Below are positions 61,370 through 64,000 of a stretch of DNA of 64,000 nucleotides, in pieces (position 1 is the first letter of the stretch; every line of letters starts with the position of its first letter). Under the pieces are notes generated by a model. The model searched no databases. It was not told the origin of the DNA and saw nothing but the letters and a program-made list of their open reading frames with translations. A program made the position numbers and the translations under genes. The stretch comes from Aurantibacter sp034110465 (GTDB taxonomy: Bacteria > Bacteroidota > Bacteroidia > Flavobacteriales > Flavobacteriaceae). The stretch covers positions 124,001-188,000 of the forward strand of contig JAWUZD010000003.1 in NCBI GenBank assembly GCA_034110465.1. The letters are read 5' to 3'.

Positions 61370-61813
61370 ATGAAAAATGTAGTATTAGAAAACAAGAGAA
61401 CAGTTAAATCTTCAATTTTAAGCCTTATGCTTTTAGTAGCATTAAGTTTTAGCAGTTTTAGTTTTGCTCAAAATCCAGACAACGCAAAAGCACTTGGTAT
61501 TTTAACGTTTAAAACCAATGTTATTGATTATGGTAATGTAGAAAAAGGCACAGAAAAACTACGTGTTTTTACATTTACCAACACTGGAAAAGCACCTGTA
61601 TTAATTACAAAAGTAAAAACATCTTGCGGTTGCACAGTGCCTAATTATCCTAAAAAACCAATTTTACCTGGTGAATCGGCTAGTATTGATATTACTTATG
61701 ACACTAACAGAGTTGGACAGTTTAAAAAAACCATTACAGTAATGTCTAATTCTGAAGAAGCTTTAAAGCAACTTATCATTAAAGGAAATGTTGTAGAAAA
61801 GACAACAAAGTAA
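61370..61813 (+). CDS. DUF1573 exported protein
   Basis: A 147-residue protein with a signal peptide (about 1-34, ending in SFSFAQ) and a DUF1573 immunoglobulin-like domain: VIDYGNVEKGTEKLRVFTFT, NTGKAPVLITKVKTSCGCTV and PGESASIDITYDTNRVGQFK. The CGC pair is typical of the family. Role is not known; it may bind at the envelope. It is 107 nt after the LuxR gene. Confidence 0.9.
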   Translation: MKNVVLENKRTVKSSILSLMLLVALSFSSFSFAQNPDNAKALGILTFKTNVIDYGNVEKGTEKLRVFTFTNTGKAPVLITKVKTSCGCTVPNYPKKPILPGESASIDITYDTNRVGQFKKTITVMSNSEEALKQLIIKGNVVEKTTK

Positions 61814-61888
61814 TTTTGTGATTTAAAAGGTTAATAGTAATCACAAATAAAAGTATCCTAATTAGCTTTTTTTTTTATCACCAGATAA

Positions 61889-61950
61889 TGTCAGTTTGAG
61901 CATAATAGACAAAGTCTTCATTATGCAAAGTCTAAGTGCTCAACTTGACA
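61889..61950. repeat. REP-like palindrome before lysS
   Basis: TGTCAGTTTGAGC (61889-61901) and GCTCAACTTGACA (61938-61950) are inverted with two mismatches; inside, GCATAAT and ATTATGC, then GAC and GTC, continue the pairing. The form TGTCAnnnTGAGC is typical of dispersed palindromes in Bacteroidota. The 276-nt gap around it contains no gene. Confidence 0.6.
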
Positions 61951-62063
61951 CTATTAAAATCCTCTACCATTTCTAAATTCTAAGCTCAAAAGGCTAAAAA
62001 AACATTCTAAAACTCACCTTTTAAAAAACACATAAAGTAGTTTAATAGTTCTGTTAAAAAACG

Positions 62064-62071
62064 TAGTTTTG
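62064..62071 (+). promoter_or_regulatory. -7 box of lysS
   Basis: TAGTTTTG fits TAnnTTTG, 18 nt before the ATG at 62090. The in-frame TTG at 62069 lies inside this box and so cannot be the start of a message made from it. Confidence 0.55.
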
Positions 62072-62089
62072 TTTCTTAAAATTATTCTA

Positions 62090-63781
62090 ATGCAATTATC
62101 TGAACAAGAATTAGTAAGACGAGAAAAACTGCGTCAACTTAGAGAGTTAGGGATTAATCCTTATCCAGCCGATTTATTTCCTGTAACCAATACATCTAAA
62201 CGTATTAAAGCAGAATTTAAAGAAGGTAAACAGGTTGTTATTGCTGGTCGATTAATGTCTAGACGTATTCAAGGTAATGCAAGTTTTGCAGAACTTCAAG
62301 ATAGCGATGGACGCATACAAGTTTATTTTAATAGAGATGAAATCTGTACAGGTGAAGACAAAACACAATATAATACCATTTATAAAAAACTATTAGATAT
62401 AGGTGATTTTATTGGTATTGAAGGTGAATTATTCACGACTAAAGTCGGAGAAAAAACGGTTTTAGTTAAAGGATTTAAGTTATTAAGTAAAGCGTTAAAA
62501 CCATTACCATTACCAAAAACTGATGCAGAAGGAAAACAACACGATGCTTTTGTGGATCCAGAAATGCGTTACAGACAACGTTATGCAGATTTAGTCGTAA
62601 ACCCAAAAGTGAAAGAAGTATTTGTTAAGCGTACAAAGTTATTTAACGCTATGCGTAATTTCTTTAACGATTCTGGATATTTTGAAGTTGAAACACCAAT
62701 ATTACAACCAATTCCTGGTGGCGCAGCTGCAAGACCATTTATGACGCACCACAACAGTTTAGACATTCCATTATATATGAGAATTGCTAACGAGTTGTAT
62801 TTAAAACGACTAATTGTTGGTGGTTTTGATGGTGTTTATGAGTTTTCTAAAAACTTCCGTAACGAAGGAATGGACAGAACACACAACCCAGAATTTACAG
62901 CAATGGAAATTTATGTAGCCTACAAAGACTACAACTGGATGATGGATTTCTGTGAGAAATTATTAGAACATTGTGCTATTGCAGTTAACGGAACAGCAGA
63001 AGCTACTTTTGGAGAACACAACGTAAGTTTTAAAGCACCATACAAACGTATTACAATGGCAGATTCTATCAAAGAATTTACCGGATTTGATATTACAGGA
63101 AAAACGGAGACTGAACTTTTCGATGCTGCAAAAGGTATGGGGATTGAAGTGGACGCTACAATGGGTAAAGGAAAACTTATTGATGAAATTTTTGGAGAAA
63201 AATGTGAAGGTAATTACATACAACCAACCTTTATTACAGATTACCCAAAAGAAATGAGCCCGCTATGTAAAGAACACAGAGACAATCCCGAATTAACGGA
63301 ACGTTTTGAGCTTATGGTTTGTGGTAAAGAAATAGCAAACGCTTATTCTGAGCTTAACGATCCAATAGACCAACGCGAGCGTTTTGAGCACCAATTAAAA
63401 CTGGCTCAAAAAGGAGACGACGAAGCTACAGAATTTATAGACGAAGATTTTTTACGTGCTTTAGAATACGGAATGCCTCCAACATCTGGAATGGGAATTG
63501 GAATGGACCGTTTAATTATGTTCTTAACCAACAACCAATCTATACAAGAGGTATTGTTCTTCCCACAAATGAAACCAGAAAAGAAAGCCTTAGCTATTTC
63601 GGACGATGCTAAAGACGTTTTAGAACTTTTAACCAAAGTAACTAAAACAGAATTGGACACTTTAAAAGCACAAGCAGGATTAAGTAATAAAAAATGGGAT
63701 AAAGCCATTAAAGAATTAACTAAAAACACATTAGCTAAAGTTGAAAAAACTGACGATGGTCTATTTGTTGAAGTAGTTTAG
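62090..63781 (+). CDS. lysS: Lysine--tRNA ligase, class II
   Basis: A 563-residue class II LysRS with an OB-fold anticodon-binding domain near 45-150 (VVIAGRLMSRRIQGNASFAE) and catalytic motifs 2 (FRNEGMDRTHNPEFTAMEIY) and 3 (GMGIGMDRLIMFLT). The usual enzyme stops about 500 residues in; here some 65 residues follow after FFPQMKPEKK, with two helix pairs including TKTELDTLKAQAGLSNKKWD. This extension is usual in Bacteroidota. The gene stands alone with its own promoter and terminator. Confidence 0.97.
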   Translation: MQLSEQELVRREKLRQLRELGINPYPADLFPVTNTSKRIKAEFKEGKQVVIAGRLMSRRIQGNASFAELQDSDGRIQVYFNRDEICTGEDKTQYNTIYKKLLDIGDFIGIEGELFTTKVGEKTVLVKGFKLLSKALKPLPLPKTDAEGKQHDAFVDPEMRYRQRYADLVVNPKVKEVFVKRTKLFNAMRNFFNDSGYFEVETPILQPIPGGAAARPFMTHHNSLDIPLYMRIANELYLKRLIVGGFDGVYEFSKNFRNEGMDRTHNPEFTAMEIYVAYKDYNWMMDFCEKLLEHCAIAVNGTAEATFGEHNVSFKAPYKRITMADSIKEFTGFDITGKTETELFDAAKGMGIEVDATMGKGKLIDEIFGEKCEGNYIQPTFITDYPKEMSPLCKEHRDNPELTERFELMVCGKEIANAYSELNDPIDQRERFEHQLKLAQKGDDEATEFIDEDFLRALEYGMPPTSGMGIGMDRLIMFLTNNQSIQEVLFFPQMKPEKKALAISDDAKDVLELLTKVTKTELDTLKAQAGLSNKKWDKAIKELTKNTLAKVEKTDDGLFVEVV

Positions 63782-63840
63782 CAAATTCCTGCCTTTCGAC
63801 TTTACTCAAGATAAACTCTGGCAGAAATCTTATAACAATG

Positions 63841-63870
63841 AAAAGGAATCACTAATTGTGGTTCCTTTTT
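63841..63870. terminator. Intrinsic terminator after lysS
   Basis: AAAAGGAATCAC and GTGGTTCCTTTT pair with one T-G pair around TAATT, followed by T. It separates lysS from the convergent gene ending at 63890 and could serve both. Confidence 0.8.
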
Positions 63871-63889
63871 GGTTTAATTGAAATTAATT

Positions 63890-64000
63890 TTATAGCTTAA
63901 CTAACCTTATATTTGGTAAAGGCGAACCAATTACCTGTTCAATTTCTGACTCAGTAATTCTAACAAATTCAAAACGTTGAGTTACACCTGAAACTGTATA
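63890..64000 (-). CDS. C-terminal end of an unknown protein
   Basis: A minus-strand frame is open from the right edge to a TAA at 63890-63892 and encodes 36 residues ending TESEIEQVIGSPLPNIRLVK and L. It converges on lysS with a terminator between them, as expected of a real gene. The fragment is too short to identify. Confidence 0.5.
   Translation of the reverse strand, partial: YTVSGVTQRFEFVRITESEIEQVIGSPLPNIRLVKL

Noticed and set aside
62069..62089. TTG start of lysS with seven additional residues
   Set aside because: The TTG lies inside the TAGTTTTG promoter box, and the family N-terminus begins at the ATG at 62090.

Overview
The window is AT-rich chromosomal DNA from a member of the Bacteroidota, almost certainly family Flavobacteriaceae. 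The evidence is the recurring TAnnTTTG -7 promoter boxes, near absence of Shine-Dalgarno sequences, lipoproteins with a Cys-Ser-Ser-Asp-Asp start, lineage families (GLPGLI, DUF2851, LysRS with a C-terminal extension) and a tmRNA tag reading GENNYALAA. No prophage, transposase, rRNA, tRNA or CRISPR array was seen. The genus cannot be fixed from sequence alone.

Layout. 1-8.0 kb (mostly minus): the end of a carboxypeptidase-regulatory-domain surface protein, an acyl-CoA dehydrogenase, a helix-hairpin-helix protein, an alanine/glycine symporter carrying an unusual secreted N-terminal domain, and an operon of DUF2851, PspC and a K+ channel. 8.2-18.4 kb: two PLP sulfur-amino-acid enzymes (a gamma-family enzyme and a CBS-like beta-enzyme), a cassette-like hypothetical gene, a LolC/E permease head-to-head with NamZ, small enzymes, and a decayed DUF2059 gene. 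18.5-23.4 kb: a TPR protein and a beta-barrel protein. 23.5-33.7 kb: a surface-polysaccharide locus (glycosyltransferases, flippase, FdtA/FdtB-type deoxyaminosugar enzymes, acyltransferase, FemAB/GNAT-like protein, 2OG oxygenase) with repeated strand switching and tail-to-tail overlaps.

33.7-49.4 kb: typA/bipA, kdsA, a double CDGSH protein, a wHTH regulator/CreD module with matching palindromic operators, a DUF2809 gene broken in a T9 run, two dehydrogenases, a structured RNA element directly upstream of ssrA, a LysR/SbtA bicarbonate-uptake module with a repeated AT-rich site, and two rhodaneses. 49.4-56.4 kb: a complete trpEGDCFBA operon with a classical attenuator (leader peptide with three consecutive Trp codons) and three near-identical hairpins placed 17-18 nt before trpD, trpC and trpF. 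56.4-64 kb: trmL, a membrane glycosyltransferase, an EF-hand protein, lipB, a short YqaE/Pmp3 gene, a membrane-anchored LuxR regulator, a DUF1573 protein, lysS and the end of an unknown gene.

Start sites were moved from the longest ORF to internal codons where signal peptides, family N-termini or promoters demand it. One gene (FemAB-like, ending at 32701) has conserved coding sequence upstream of its first ATG and appears to start at ATT.
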